A stretch of DNA of 64,000 nt from Xanthocytophaga agilis (GTDB lineage Bacteria; Bacteroidota; Bacteroidia; Cytophagales; 172606-1), in contig NZ_JASJOU010000007.1 in the NCBI RefSeq assembly GCF_030068605.1, forward strand, positions 1-64,000, read 5' to 3'. The notes under the pieces were generated by a model. It saw only the letters and a program-made list of their open reading frames with translations, made no database searches and was not told the DNA's origin. Position 1 is the stretch's first letter. Each line of letters opens with the position of its first letter. The translations under genes and the position numbers were made by a program. Shown piece after piece: positions 54,481 to 63,334 of this stretch.

Positions 54481-54527
54481 AATAAGCCACTCTAAATCAA
54501 AACTTTAGATTTCCAGAGTGACTTATT
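54481..54527 (-). terminator. Terminator of the GH43-GH105/DUF2264 operon
   Basis: AATAAGYCACTCT and its complement pair across the site, forming an almost symmetric hairpin of about 18 bp that ends in CTTATT. It starts 8 bp after the DUF2264 stop. Confidence 0.75.
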
Positions 54528-54534
54528 AAGTAGT

Positions 54535-55788
54535 TTATCTCAAATCGGCACTGTGATCATTATGAAAATCCTCTCCACTCCAGATTTTCTGAGCACTCCA
54601 TTTGGCAGCCGGACCAGCCCAGAAAGGATCAGATTCAGATAGGCCTAAAGGCAAAAATATATTGGTACAGATGTATAAACTACCCTGATTATTGTAAAAA
54701 TCAGCAATGTCTGGTTGAGAACCATACAAGCCAATTGTCAGCCATCCATCTTTGTAAGTAGATGGGCTTTCCAGTGTCTTTTTGATAACAGCAGTCAACG
54801 CGCAACGCACCTGTGCCGGACTCAACTGCTCAGGCAATGCTTTGCGCCAGGCCATATCTGCCAGGTGGTGAAAAGCAGCTCCACGATATACAATCGAACG
54901 GCCTGTAGCAGGATAGGTTCCATCTGTATTGATTAGTCTTTCCTGAATGATAGCATATCGTTCATTACGCTTCTTAATCTTCTCAATCATGTGATTGTAG
55001 GCATTCGTCTTCTGGCTAACGATACTGGTAATAGTAGCCAGATAAGGATGTATCACATAACTATTGTAGTAATCAAATGCATAACTCATACCATCTGTAT
55101 ACATCCCGTCTCCCACATACCATTGCTCCAATTGCTGAAGGGCGTAATCTACCCGCATAGGGTCCCATTCATACCCATATTTACAGAAGAAGGCTTCTGT
55201 CATAGCCGAAAAGAGTAACCAGTTTGAGAAAACGGGCTTAAATTTCCGGGTTGTTCGGAAAGAAATTACGAGACGTTGTTTATCTGTAACACTCATATTC
55301 TCCCATATCCAGGGAGCACGTATAAGAGCATAGGCCAGATACGAAGCATCAACCAACTGCTGACCACCAATATCAAAACGCATATAATCCTTTGATGTAG
55401 AATCCAATGCATGCGAAATACCTTCCAGCACCCACTGGCGATATTGGTTCCGCAGAGCAACTTCGTTAGCACTACCCCCTTCCAGTTGCAGCCAGGGAGC
55501 AATCCCACTCAATACCCGCCCAAGTACTTCCAGATATTGTACCTGTATCCGGTGATTCCGATTGTCAATCCGGACAGAGGTTACCTGTGGCATAGCTATC
55601 CGTAGGCTATCATGAGCCAGGCTGCGCACCATAGGTCTCACCATTTTATCCATTTCCTTCAACCAATACGCACGATCATTTAAGGGTTGAGTTTTTTTTG
55701 CATTTTGTTTCTTTTGAGCATATCCTGCAGTACTTATAGTGAGGGTTAGTAAAACAAGAAATAGAGAATAGAAATAGTATTTCTTCAT
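54535..55788 (-). CDS. DUF2264 protein, probable glycoside hydrolase
   Basis: The product is 417 residues with a signal peptide (YYFYSLFLVLLTLTISTAGYA). DUF2264 covers most of the rest: DRAYWLKEMDKMVRPMVRSL, YLEVLGRVLSGIAPWLQLEG, ASYLAYALIRAPWIWENM, FSNWLLFSAMTEAFFCKYG and WYVGDGMYTDGMSYAFDYYN. The fold is an alpha/alpha barrel. The family includes members linked to uronic-acid release (as I recall, now grouped in a CAZy family of glucuronidases), but I cannot verify that here. It is 48 bp after the GH43-GH105 gene, in one operon. It probably acts in the periplasm on glycans imported by SusC/D. Confidence 0.88.
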   Translation of the reverse strand: MKKYYFYSLFLVLLTLTISTAGYAQKKQNAKKTQPLNDRAYWLKEMDKMVRPMVRSLAHDSLRIAMPQVTSVRIDNRNHRIQVQYLEVLGRVLSGIAPWLQLEGGSANEVALRNQYRQWVLEGISHALDSTSKDYMRFDIGGQQLVDASYLAYALIRAPWIWENMSVTDKQRLVISFRTTRKFKPVFSNWLLFSAMTEAFFCKYGYEWDPMRVDYALQQLEQWYVGDGMYTDGMSYAFDYYNSYVIHPYLATITSIVSQKTNAYNHMIEKIKKRNERYAIIQERLINTDGTYPATGRSIVYRGAAFHHLADMAWRKALPEQLSPAQVRCALTAVIKKTLESPSTYKDGWLTIGLYGSQPDIADFYNNQGSLYICTNIFLPLGLSESDPFWAGPAAKWSAQKIWSGEDFHNDHSADLR

Positions 55789-55836
55789 AAGGTGAATTAT
55801 TTTGAAATAGAATAATAAAGATCTTGCATCGAAAAA

Positions 55837-57978
55837 CTACTTGATATTTTTCCGGTTGAGATAGCGGTACATTTCACATCCAGCCAACAGAAAAGCTCCT
55901 ACTCCAAAATTGGAGGTTGAGTTCTTGTCAACCACTTGTCTTGGAATAGCCTTTTCTCCAATAGGCTGTACATAGCCTATTTTACCATCCGATTGTAAAG
56001 CAAACGTTGAAAGATATTGCCAGCTTTTCTGAACTACAGGTAAATAAGTTTTCTCATCCAGATAGCCATTGTTGATGCCCCATAGAAATCCATAGGTAAA
56101 AAAGGCAGTTCCACTGGTTTCAGGACCTGGAGCATGTGTAGGATCAAGCAGACTTCGGGTCCAATATCCTTCGGGTTGCTGACACATACGAATTGCCTCT
56201 GCCATACCTTTGTATTTAGTAATGTATTCCTGTCTGTGGGGATCATTTGCAGGAAGATCTTTCAGTACCTTTGCCAAAGCAGCAAATACCCATCCATCGC
56301 CCCTTGCCCAAAAATCCTTTACACCATTTACACTCTTGTGTTTGGGATATACATATTTGGCATCCCGATAATACAGCTTAGCCTCTGCATCATACATAAT
56401 GCTGTTGGCATAGGTGAAGTATTCGTATAGTTTATCCAGGTATTGTTTATTCCCTGTCTCCTTATACAATTTCGTCATCACAGGCATGACCATATACAAC
56501 CCATCAGCCCACCACCAGTAATCTGATTTTAATGTCGACATTTCATACTCCATCACTTCCTTTGCACGAGCTATTCGGATAGAATCGTGTTTAAGTGTGT
56601 ACAGGTCAATATAAGTCTGAAAACAGACTTGCCAGTCACCAAACAAAACATAGTCATCCGTTTCACCATAGCTATATTTCCAGGTAGATTTATCGGTAGA
56701 CTTAGCCCCTTTCCATTCATTATGCTCTGCCCATGCCTGCGAATAGTTTCGGTATGCTTCCTCTCCAAATAAAAAATACGCTTCCATGTTTCCTGTATGA
56801 TAGGCTGCATTATCCCAGAAAGCTCTCCCATGTGTAGGGTTAGTAGTCTGCCAGTAGTTGTTTACTTTCTGAATAATAGATTTTACTTCTTTTTGGGTAG
56901 TAGGCAAAGGATTCCAGCCAGTAGTCAGATTCCAGTCTTCTGTCCATTCAATAACCGGGCTGTTGTTCTCAAATGTAATGGGTAACCAAAGATATCGGCT
57001 ATCTGTCAGGTTCTTTGGGTTCCATCTGTCTGCCATAAAGATAAACGCATCTTTTTTCCCCTGCACTGTTAGAATGTAGGTTGACTGTCCATCAAATGTT
57101 TTCTCTGCCAATACACCTTTCATTGGATCACCTACCATTTGCCAGGGGCCAAACAAAGATTTGGATGTATGAAGACTGGCACGATTGGGAGCCCATCCGG
57201 TACAACCACTAGTAATCAAATAATAGTCACCTTTATATTTAAACAAGGCTGGGGCCTCCCGGTGTTCGCTGAATAACAACGTATCTTTCCGGGTAGCACT
57301 CAAAAAGTCATCAGATAACTTTACAATACGCAAATCATAATTATCACGGGCAGAATAAATATGATAAGCAGATCCATCCTCATCCACAAACAAAGTCATA
57401 TCTCTGGACATGTGTCCATTAGGCCGAAAACTATGCAGATATTTATAAGGTCCTGTTACCTTATCACTCACTGCAATACCTACTCTTGCAGCACTATAGC
57501 CTTTACCAGGTAGTTCCAGATGGAACCACATCACATATTTCTTTGTCTTGCGGTTGTAAATCACTTTAGGTCGCTCCATCAAACCTGTAGTAGCTATTTC
57601 ACTGGCAGGATCTGTAGATTTGGCTAATGCTATACCTTCATATCTCCAGTTATATAAGTCCTTAGACGAATATACATTCACACCTTCCGAAGCCTTTGCT
57701 CCTCTTTTCTCACCAAACCAGTAATATGTTTTTTTATCATATAACAATCCCCCTCCATGTGCATTGATTAACTTTCCACTTTCATCATACCAGCGTGCTC
57801 CTGGTTGAAAACTGATTCTCTTTTTCAACGAATCTTCAGGTAAGCCATCCGGTAAGTGCATAACAGATAGTTCTCCGCCAAAATGTTTCTTTGTATATCC
57901 CATACTATGAAATGAGATTACTAAAAGACAAAGCAACAATAAATGGGGCTTCCTTAATTTTATTGGTAATACAATCAT
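55837..57978 (-). CDS. GH43-like propeller fused to a GH105/GH88-type hydrolase
   Basis: From ATG 57978 the product is 713 residues; the longer frame begins with TTG. After a signal peptide (PHLLLLCLLVISFHSMG), residues of about 40-335 form a five-bladed propeller of the GH43 type (WYDESGKLINAHGGGLLYD, GVNVYSSKDLYNWRYEGIAL, MSRDMTLFVDEDGSAYHIYS and DDFLSATRKDTLLFSEHREA). Residues of about 365-705 form an alpha/alpha barrel of GH105/GH88 type (YWWWADGLYMVMPVMTKLYK, DFWARGDGWVFAALAKVL, PEGYWTRSLLDPTHAPGPET). GH105 enzymes cut unsaturated uronic acid left by lyases, so the target is likely pectin- or rhamnogalacturonan-like. The promoter box is at 58081 and the operator motif at 58115. Confidence 0.9.
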   Translation of the reverse strand: MIVLPIKLRKPHLLLLCLLVISFHSMGYTKKHFGGELSVMHLPDGLPEDSLKKRISFQPGARWYDESGKLINAHGGGLLYDKKTYYWFGEKRGAKASEGVNVYSSKDLYNWRYEGIALAKSTDPASEIATTGLMERPKVIYNRKTKKYVMWFHLELPGKGYSAARVGIAVSDKVTGPYKYLHSFRPNGHMSRDMTLFVDEDGSAYHIYSARDNYDLRIVKLSDDFLSATRKDTLLFSEHREAPALFKYKGDYYLITSGCTGWAPNRASLHTSKSLFGPWQMVGDPMKGVLAEKTFDGQSTYILTVQGKKDAFIFMADRWNPKNLTDSRYLWLPITFENNSPVIEWTEDWNLTTGWNPLPTTQKEVKSIIQKVNNYWQTTNPTHGRAFWDNAAYHTGNMEAYFLFGEEAYRNYSQAWAEHNEWKGAKSTDKSTWKYSYGETDDYVLFGDWQVCFQTYIDLYTLKHDSIRIARAKEVMEYEMSTLKSDYWWWADGLYMVMPVMTKLYKETGNKQYLDKLYEYFTYANSIMYDAEAKLYYRDAKYVYPKHKSVNGVKDFWARGDGWVFAALAKVLKDLPANDPHRQEYITKYKGMAEAIRMCQQPEGYWTRSLLDPTHAPGPETSGTAFFTYGFLWGINNGYLDEKTYLPVVQKSWQYLSTFALQSDGKIGYVQPIGEKAIPRQVVDKNSTSNFGVGAFLLAGCEMYRYLNRKNIK

Positions 57979-58080
57979 GTAAGAATAAAATTTGAGTAGA
58001 TAACGCAATTGACTACTTGTACTCTGGAAAATAGAAAATACTGAAAATCAAAAATTTTTCAATCTATCATTTGAATTGTG

Positions 58081-58088
58081 CAAAAATA
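58081..58088 (-). promoter_or_regulatory. -7 box of the GH43-GH105/DUF2264 operon (TATTTTTG)
   Basis: On the minus strand this is an exact TAnnTTTG, 103 bp before ATG 57978. The shared motif begins 26 bp upstream, the same layout as at susC (27 bp). Confidence 0.6.
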
Positions 58089-58114
58089 AAGTCACTAAAA
58101 AATCAGGGACGGAT

Positions 58115-58143
58115 AGTTTTCGTCAAAAAAAGGGGGTAATTTA
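58115..58143 (-). promoter_or_regulatory. Putative operator of the hybrid regulator, GH43-GH105 copy
   Basis: On the plus strand it reads AGTTTTCGTCAAAAAA, then AGGGGGTAATTTA. It matches the susC copy at 26 of 29 positions and has the same orientation and distance to its -7 box. It also lies 10 bases before the regulator's own ATG, so binding there could reduce the regulator's own expression. Confidence 0.62.
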
Positions 58144-58153
58144 GTCTTATCGT

Positions 58154-61100
58154 ATGAAGTATCTAGTTAATTATATTCTCAATTTTCTCAGTATCTGTTG
58201 CATTGTCACAGAAGGTTTACCTCAGAATAGCCCGGAAGAATTTAAGTTTGAACATATTACAGTAAATGAGGGACTGGCACATAGTGATGCCATGGCTGTG
58301 ACTCAGGATAAACAAGGATTTATCTGGGTTGGAACCAACAAGGGAATCAATCGGTATGATGGGTATGCCCTGAAAAAATATGATCTTCCGCTCAATGACC
58401 AGACTGGTCTAGCCAGTAATCGAATTAAAGCGTTGTATGTAAGTAAAGACAGTTCTCTCTGGGTAGGTACAGAACGAGCAGGTTTATTTCGATATGATAC
58501 AGGTAAAGATACATTTGTCAATATAAAGGACCACCTAAAAGACCCTGTCTATCACAGTCTGGCTAGTATACTCAGTGCCTCTACCATTTCTTCCATTACC
58601 TCCGATTCTCAGGGCCGATTATGGGTAGGCTCTGCCCGATATGGAGTATTTATGATTCAGGTCAACAACCAGAACTTCATTACAAATATCCGGCAAATCC
58701 ATCTGAAAGATCCATCTCTTAAAACTACCTCTCCCTATGATTATTCTATCAGCCGAATTGTAGCAGACAAACACAATACAATTTGGATTGGCACTATCAG
58801 TAATGGTTTATGGAAATTTCAGATCACCGACAATTATTCAGCTACAGTCTCTCTTCAGGCAACAAAAGTTAACTCTATCTCTGCCTATACGATCAGAAGT
58901 CTGCATATGGACCGACGAGGTGACCTATGGTTAGGCACAGGCAATCAGGTTTTATGGATAAGCAGCAAGCATCTTTCAGATCCTTCTGATCTACAAGCAA
59001 AACCATTGCAAAGAACATTTGGAGATATTGAGAGTCTGTATCTTGACTCCTTTAACCGTCTCTGGGTTGGCACTAACTTCGGTTTACTACTGGTAGGCGC
59101 AGGAGTATCAGAAAATGATAGACCTCCTGTTAATGAGTCTATGATTCATACATTTCTGCCATTAGACACAGATCCTTATAGTATCAATTCAGTGCGAGTA
59201 CATGAAATCATGGAAGATTGCTTTCATAATTTATGGCTGGCAACATCTGCTGGTGGACTCAATCAGTTAAAACTAACTACCAAATCTTTCTATCAACTCC
59301 GCAGGCAACTATCAGGTCAGGATACGCCTGCCAATAATTATATAAACGCTATTTATCAGGACACTCAAAAAAAGCTGGTATGGATTGGTACACGTAATGG
59401 TTTTGCAACATACAATTTTTCACAGAAACGTTATACCAACTACCTCAACCGGGCTCTTTCTGGTGATGTAAATGGAATTGATGTCACAGCATTCTATGAA
59501 AGAAAAGATGGTACAATCTGGATAGGTACCCGTTTTCTTGGCGTTTATATACTAAGCAACCAAAATACATTACAAAAACTACCTGCTCTACCCGCCAATG
59601 AAACAAACTGGAACAATATAAGTATTGAGAAAATACTGGAAGATAAAAATGGATATATATGGATCGCAACCTTTAATGCCGGGTTGCTTCAGTTTACACC
59701 ACAGGGTACTTTTCTCAGATCTTATTCTCTGCAAAACAAAAAACTTCCTACAGATCAACTGACAGCCTTGTTGTATGAAAAAGATACCAATATTCTATGG
59801 ATCAGCACTCGGGATGCGGGATTGTTAAAAACAAAACTAACAGCTGACTCGATAAAGATACTCCACCACTTCCAGCATGAACCCAATAACACAAATAGTT
59901 TACAAACTAATTATATATGGCCCTTGCTAAAAGATAAAAAGGGTAACCTTTGGATTGGTACTATAGGCGGAGGATTACATCTGTTAACCACAAATGAGAA
60001 AGGAACAGAAGTCATAAAAAGCTACAGTCAATGGGTTCCTGAAACAGATGTAGAAAGCCTGCTGGCTGACGAAGCAGGTGACTTGTGGATTGGAGGAGCA
60101 GGTTTGTATCAGTTCAATCCATCCACCAAACGCCTCATTCACTACGATGTATCCGATGGCTTACAGAGCAACTCTTTTAAAGTAGGTGCAGCCTTCCATG
60201 CTTCGGATAGTACAATGTATTTTGGAGGCACAAACGGAATCACCTATTTTCGTCCACAGGCCATTCAGGATAATCCTTATCCTCCTTTGGTTCAGATTAC
60301 AGGGTTACGTATCATGAATCATCTGGTCTCTGTGGGTGATAGTTACAATGACAGAATTGTGGTTACCAAATCTTTTTCCAAATCACAGACTATAGAACTG
60401 AAAGCCTCAGAAAACGATTTTTCCATTGAGTTTGCCGGTATAAATTATGACAATCCACAAAAACATCAGTATGCATACATGCTCAAAGGATATAACTCCC
60501 GTTGGGTATATGCCCCTCCAGGCCAACGAACTGCCAGCTTTTCCAACCTGCAGGCCGGAACATACCGATTTATAGTCAAAGCCAGCAACGGGGATGGTAT
60601 ATGGTCAAACCAAAATACTACATTAGCTGTTACCATACTTCCCCCCTGGTGGAAAACCTGGTGGGCTTATATACTGTATGCTTGTTGTATCGTTGGTGCA
60701 CTGGCATTGTATCGTCGCATTACCTTAAAACAACAAGAGCTCAAAAACAAGTTAGCGTTTGAACACTTTCAATACGAGAAAGAAAAAGAAATCAATGATC
60801 TGAAATTACGCTTCTTTACCAATGTGTCCCATGAACTCCGGACACCATTAACTCTGATATTAGGTCCAATGGAAGAGCTTGTAACGGCAACAGGTAAATT
60901 AACAGGTTTAAAGGATAAAGTGCTCTTAATGCATAAACAAACACGTAAGTTGCTGGACCTGGTAAATCAGTTGCTGGATTTTCGTAAAGTTGAATCTGGC
61001 AATATTTCACTTAAGGCTAGCAGACAAGATATTATTGGTTTTCTAACAGAAACATTCCTTATTTTTAAATTAAAAGCGGAAGAATTAAATCTGGATTATC

Positions 61101-62419
61101 AACTAGCAGTCCCCTCCCAGCCCGCATTTCTGTATTTTGATCGTAGCAAAATGGAGATTATTTTGACTAATCTCCTCTCCAATGCCTTAAAGTATACTCC
61201 TTCAGGAGGAAAAATTGTTTGCTCTGCCACAATAGCTGGTAATCCCAATGAAACAGCGATTATAAAAAATGGAGATATTCAGACTAACTATTTACTGATT
61301 ACTATACAGGACTGGGGTATTGGGATGAAAGAAGAAGAGGTTGATAAAATATTTGATCCTTACTATCAGGCATCTCAAACAGAAACATTGCGTATGATGG
61401 GTACCGGGATTGGCCTATCACTGGTAAAGCAGTTGGTAGAACGGCATGCAGGTAAAATCACTGTAAAAAGCCAACCTGGAGCAGGTACACTATTCACAAT
61501 CAAAATGCCTTTTGGAGAAGACCATTTAGCTCCTGATGATATTCGGAACGAATCTGTTACACCTGAAGCAGAATATGAAATTTCACATTCAGGAGAATTA
61601 CCAGTAACAGAACAACTACAGACTTCGCTACCAGGATCATTACGCATTCTGTTGGTGGAAGACAATGAAGATGTTCTTCATTATTTGCAGCAAATGTTTG
61701 AATCCAACTTCGAAATCCTTACAGCTCCTGATGGGCATGACGGCTGGATCACTGCACTGGATACTTGTCCGGATCTGATCATCAGTGATGTGATGATGCC
61801 ATGCAGTGATGGTATGGAATTATGCAAAAAGGTGAAACAACATCCTAAAACCATGCATATTCCAGTAATCTTACTTACAGCCCGAGCCTCTGCTGTTCAT
61901 GAACTGGAAGGCCTGGAAACTGGTGCAGACGATTATATTATTAAGCCGTTTAATCCCAACATTTTATACGCAAAAGCCGATGCAATTCTGAGAAATCGAT
62001 TTAAGCTTCGCACTTACTATCAACGTCAGATTTTGCTGGAACCCACAGAAGTAGTGATTCCGGATGAAGATAAACTATTTCTTGAGAAAGCAATGAAAAT
62101 TGTGGAATCCAGATTGAGTGAACAGGAATTTAATGTACAGATTCTGGTACAGGAAATGGGAATGAGTCAATCTGTCTTTTATCGTCGCATCAAAAGTATC
62201 ACAGGCCAGACAGTCGTTGAATTTATCCGGGACATTCGCATGAAAAGAGCTGCTCAGCTTTTGGCTCATACAACCTTGCGGGTTTCTGAAATTGCATTTG
62301 AAGTAGGAATTGAAGACAATAAATATTTCCGGCAGACTTTTCAAAAAATCTACAATATGACACCATCTGAATACGCCAAACTTCATCGTAAAACAGAAAA
62401 AGAAGAGTCGAATAAATAA
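58154..62419 (+). CDS. Hybrid two-component system regulator (HTCS)
   Basis: The product is 1421 residues with a signal or anchor at the start (YLVNYILNFLSICCIV). Two seven-bladed propellers of Reg_prop repeats follow (DKQGFIWVGTNKGINRYDGY and many LWIGTxxxGL words, about 30-720), then a Y_Y_Y domain (about 750-830) and a membrane helix (WAYILYACCIVGALALY). The kinase has His893 in FFTNVSHELRTPLTLILGP and a full HATPase (GIGMKEEEVDKIFDPYYQ, MMGTGIGLSLVKQLVERH). The receiver has Asp1212 in LIISDVMMP. An AraC domain ends it (VSEIAFEVGIEDNKYFRQTF). It senses glycan fragments in the periplasm and activates the locus transcribed divergently. Confidence 0.97.
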   Translation: MKYLVNYILNFLSICCIVTEGLPQNSPEEFKFEHITVNEGLAHSDAMAVTQDKQGFIWVGTNKGINRYDGYALKKYDLPLNDQTGLASNRIKALYVSKDSSLWVGTERAGLFRYDTGKDTFVNIKDHLKDPVYHSLASILSASTISSITSDSQGRLWVGSARYGVFMIQVNNQNFITNIRQIHLKDPSLKTTSPYDYSISRIVADKHNTIWIGTISNGLWKFQITDNYSATVSLQATKVNSISAYTIRSLHMDRRGDLWLGTGNQVLWISSKHLSDPSDLQAKPLQRTFGDIESLYLDSFNRLWVGTNFGLLLVGAGVSENDRPPVNESMIHTFLPLDTDPYSINSVRVHEIMEDCFHNLWLATSAGGLNQLKLTTKSFYQLRRQLSGQDTPANNYINAIYQDTQKKLVWIGTRNGFATYNFSQKRYTNYLNRALSGDVNGIDVTAFYERKDGTIWIGTRFLGVYILSNQNTLQKLPALPANETNWNNISIEKILEDKNGYIWIATFNAGLLQFTPQGTFLRSYSLQNKKLPTDQLTALLYEKDTNILWISTRDAGLLKTKLTADSIKILHHFQHEPNNTNSLQTNYIWPLLKDKKGNLWIGTIGGGLHLLTTNEKGTEVIKSYSQWVPETDVESLLADEAGDLWIGGAGLYQFNPSTKRLIHYDVSDGLQSNSFKVGAAFHASDSTMYFGGTNGITYFRPQAIQDNPYPPLVQITGLRIMNHLVSVGDSYNDRIVVTKSFSKSQTIELKASENDFSIEFAGINYDNPQKHQYAYMLKGYNSRWVYAPPGQRTASFSNLQAGTYRFIVKASNGDGIWSNQNTTLAVTILPPWWKTWWAYILYACCIVGALALYRRITLKQQELKNKLAFEHFQYEKEKEINDLKLRFFTNVSHELRTPLTLILGPMEELVTATGKLTGLKDKVLLMHKQTRKLLDLVNQLLDFRKVESGNISLKASRQDIIGFLTETFLIFKLKAEELNLDYQLAVPSQPAFLYFDRSKMEIILTNLLSNALKYTPSGGKIVCSATIAGNPNETAIIKNGDIQTNYLLITIQDWGIGMKEEEVDKIFDPYYQASQTETLRMMGTGIGLSLVKQLVERHAGKITVKSQPGAGTLFTIKMPFGEDHLAPDDIRNESVTPEAEYEISHSGELPVTEQLQTSLPGSLRILLVEDNEDVLHYLQQMFESNFEILTAPDGHDGWITALDTCPDLIISDVMMPCSDGMELCKKVKQHPKTMHIPVILLTARASAVHELEGLETGADDYIIKPFNPNILYAKADAILRNRFKLRTYYQRQILLEPTEVVIPDEDKLFLEKAMKIVESRLSEQEFNVQILVQEMGMSQSVFYRRIKSITGQTVVEFIRDIRMKRAAQLLAHTTLRVSEIAFEVGIEDNKYFRQTFQKIYNMTPSEYAKLHRKTEKEESNK

Positions 62420-63334
62420 AAGCTCTTCTTTTCTTATCCCATCTATTAATCCTCTCACTATGAAGTATTGCTGGCAAACTTATGGAAAGAGTCTGGCAAT
62501 CACAATTCCTAGAATAATCCAGTTTTTCTATTGCTAAATTATTTTCCGTCCAATACTCTTGGATATACCTATTGCCTTTATCTATTAACAGAGATACTCT
62601 ACTCAATTTTGTTTTCATCACCTAACCTGGAATACTTAAATAACTAAATTGGACTTATCTGTAGAAAAAGTGTGATTATACTAAAATCATAACTCTAAAT
62701 ATGTTACTATTTAGTGTATTTTTTGTCATATTTAATGCAATTATTACACAAGCAATAAGAAGTACCTATCCTCTAAAATAATTCTCCCCACACAAACTAA
62801 CTTTACAGACAACAGTCTGTATATCAACGCAATAAAAACAAAAATAGTATATATAAACTTCCAACGCAGACCCTTGTAAGTACAATTCCCGAGTCCGTTA
62901 TCTGCATTGACAGACATAATCACAACCTACACATGTGTTTTCCAAAACACTTATCTAATTAAAGAATAGCCTCTCTCTTTTAATCACCTTTTAATGCTAC
63001 GTTAATTTCCCTTTAATTCAGCTGTTGCACTTTTGTAATAGAGAAGAGAATAAGTATTCCAATTTATGCGTCTTTTTAGTAATAATTTGTTAAGAATGAT
63101 CTGTCATCTGACAGGCATTGCCTCGGGGAAAACTGCATTATCGGCATCAACTACATTGACAATTTTACTGTCAATAACTCAGCATATATTTCGAGTAAAG
63201 AAATATGTACTCCCCGCCCCAAATTACCTAATCAACAACGCTGAATATCAATAGTAAAAATCAGAGCAGCTATAGTTATGTGTATTGGTTACACATCTTT
63301 TAACGAAACATAAACCAAACTGTACAAATAGATT
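62420..63334. other. Intergenic region before the efflux operon
   Basis: About 900 bp of AT-rich DNA. Open frames at 62223-62621 (minus) and 63066-63254 (plus) have no signal, domain or codon character of real genes. No TAnnTTTG match at a useful distance from the next ATG was found; CACTTTTG near 63028 is one base off. No repeat from the families above occurs here. Confidence 0.5.

Noticed and set aside
63066-63254. 62-codon plus-strand frame before the efflux adaptor
   Set aside because: No signal peptide, family or codon support; AT-rich leader DNA explains it.
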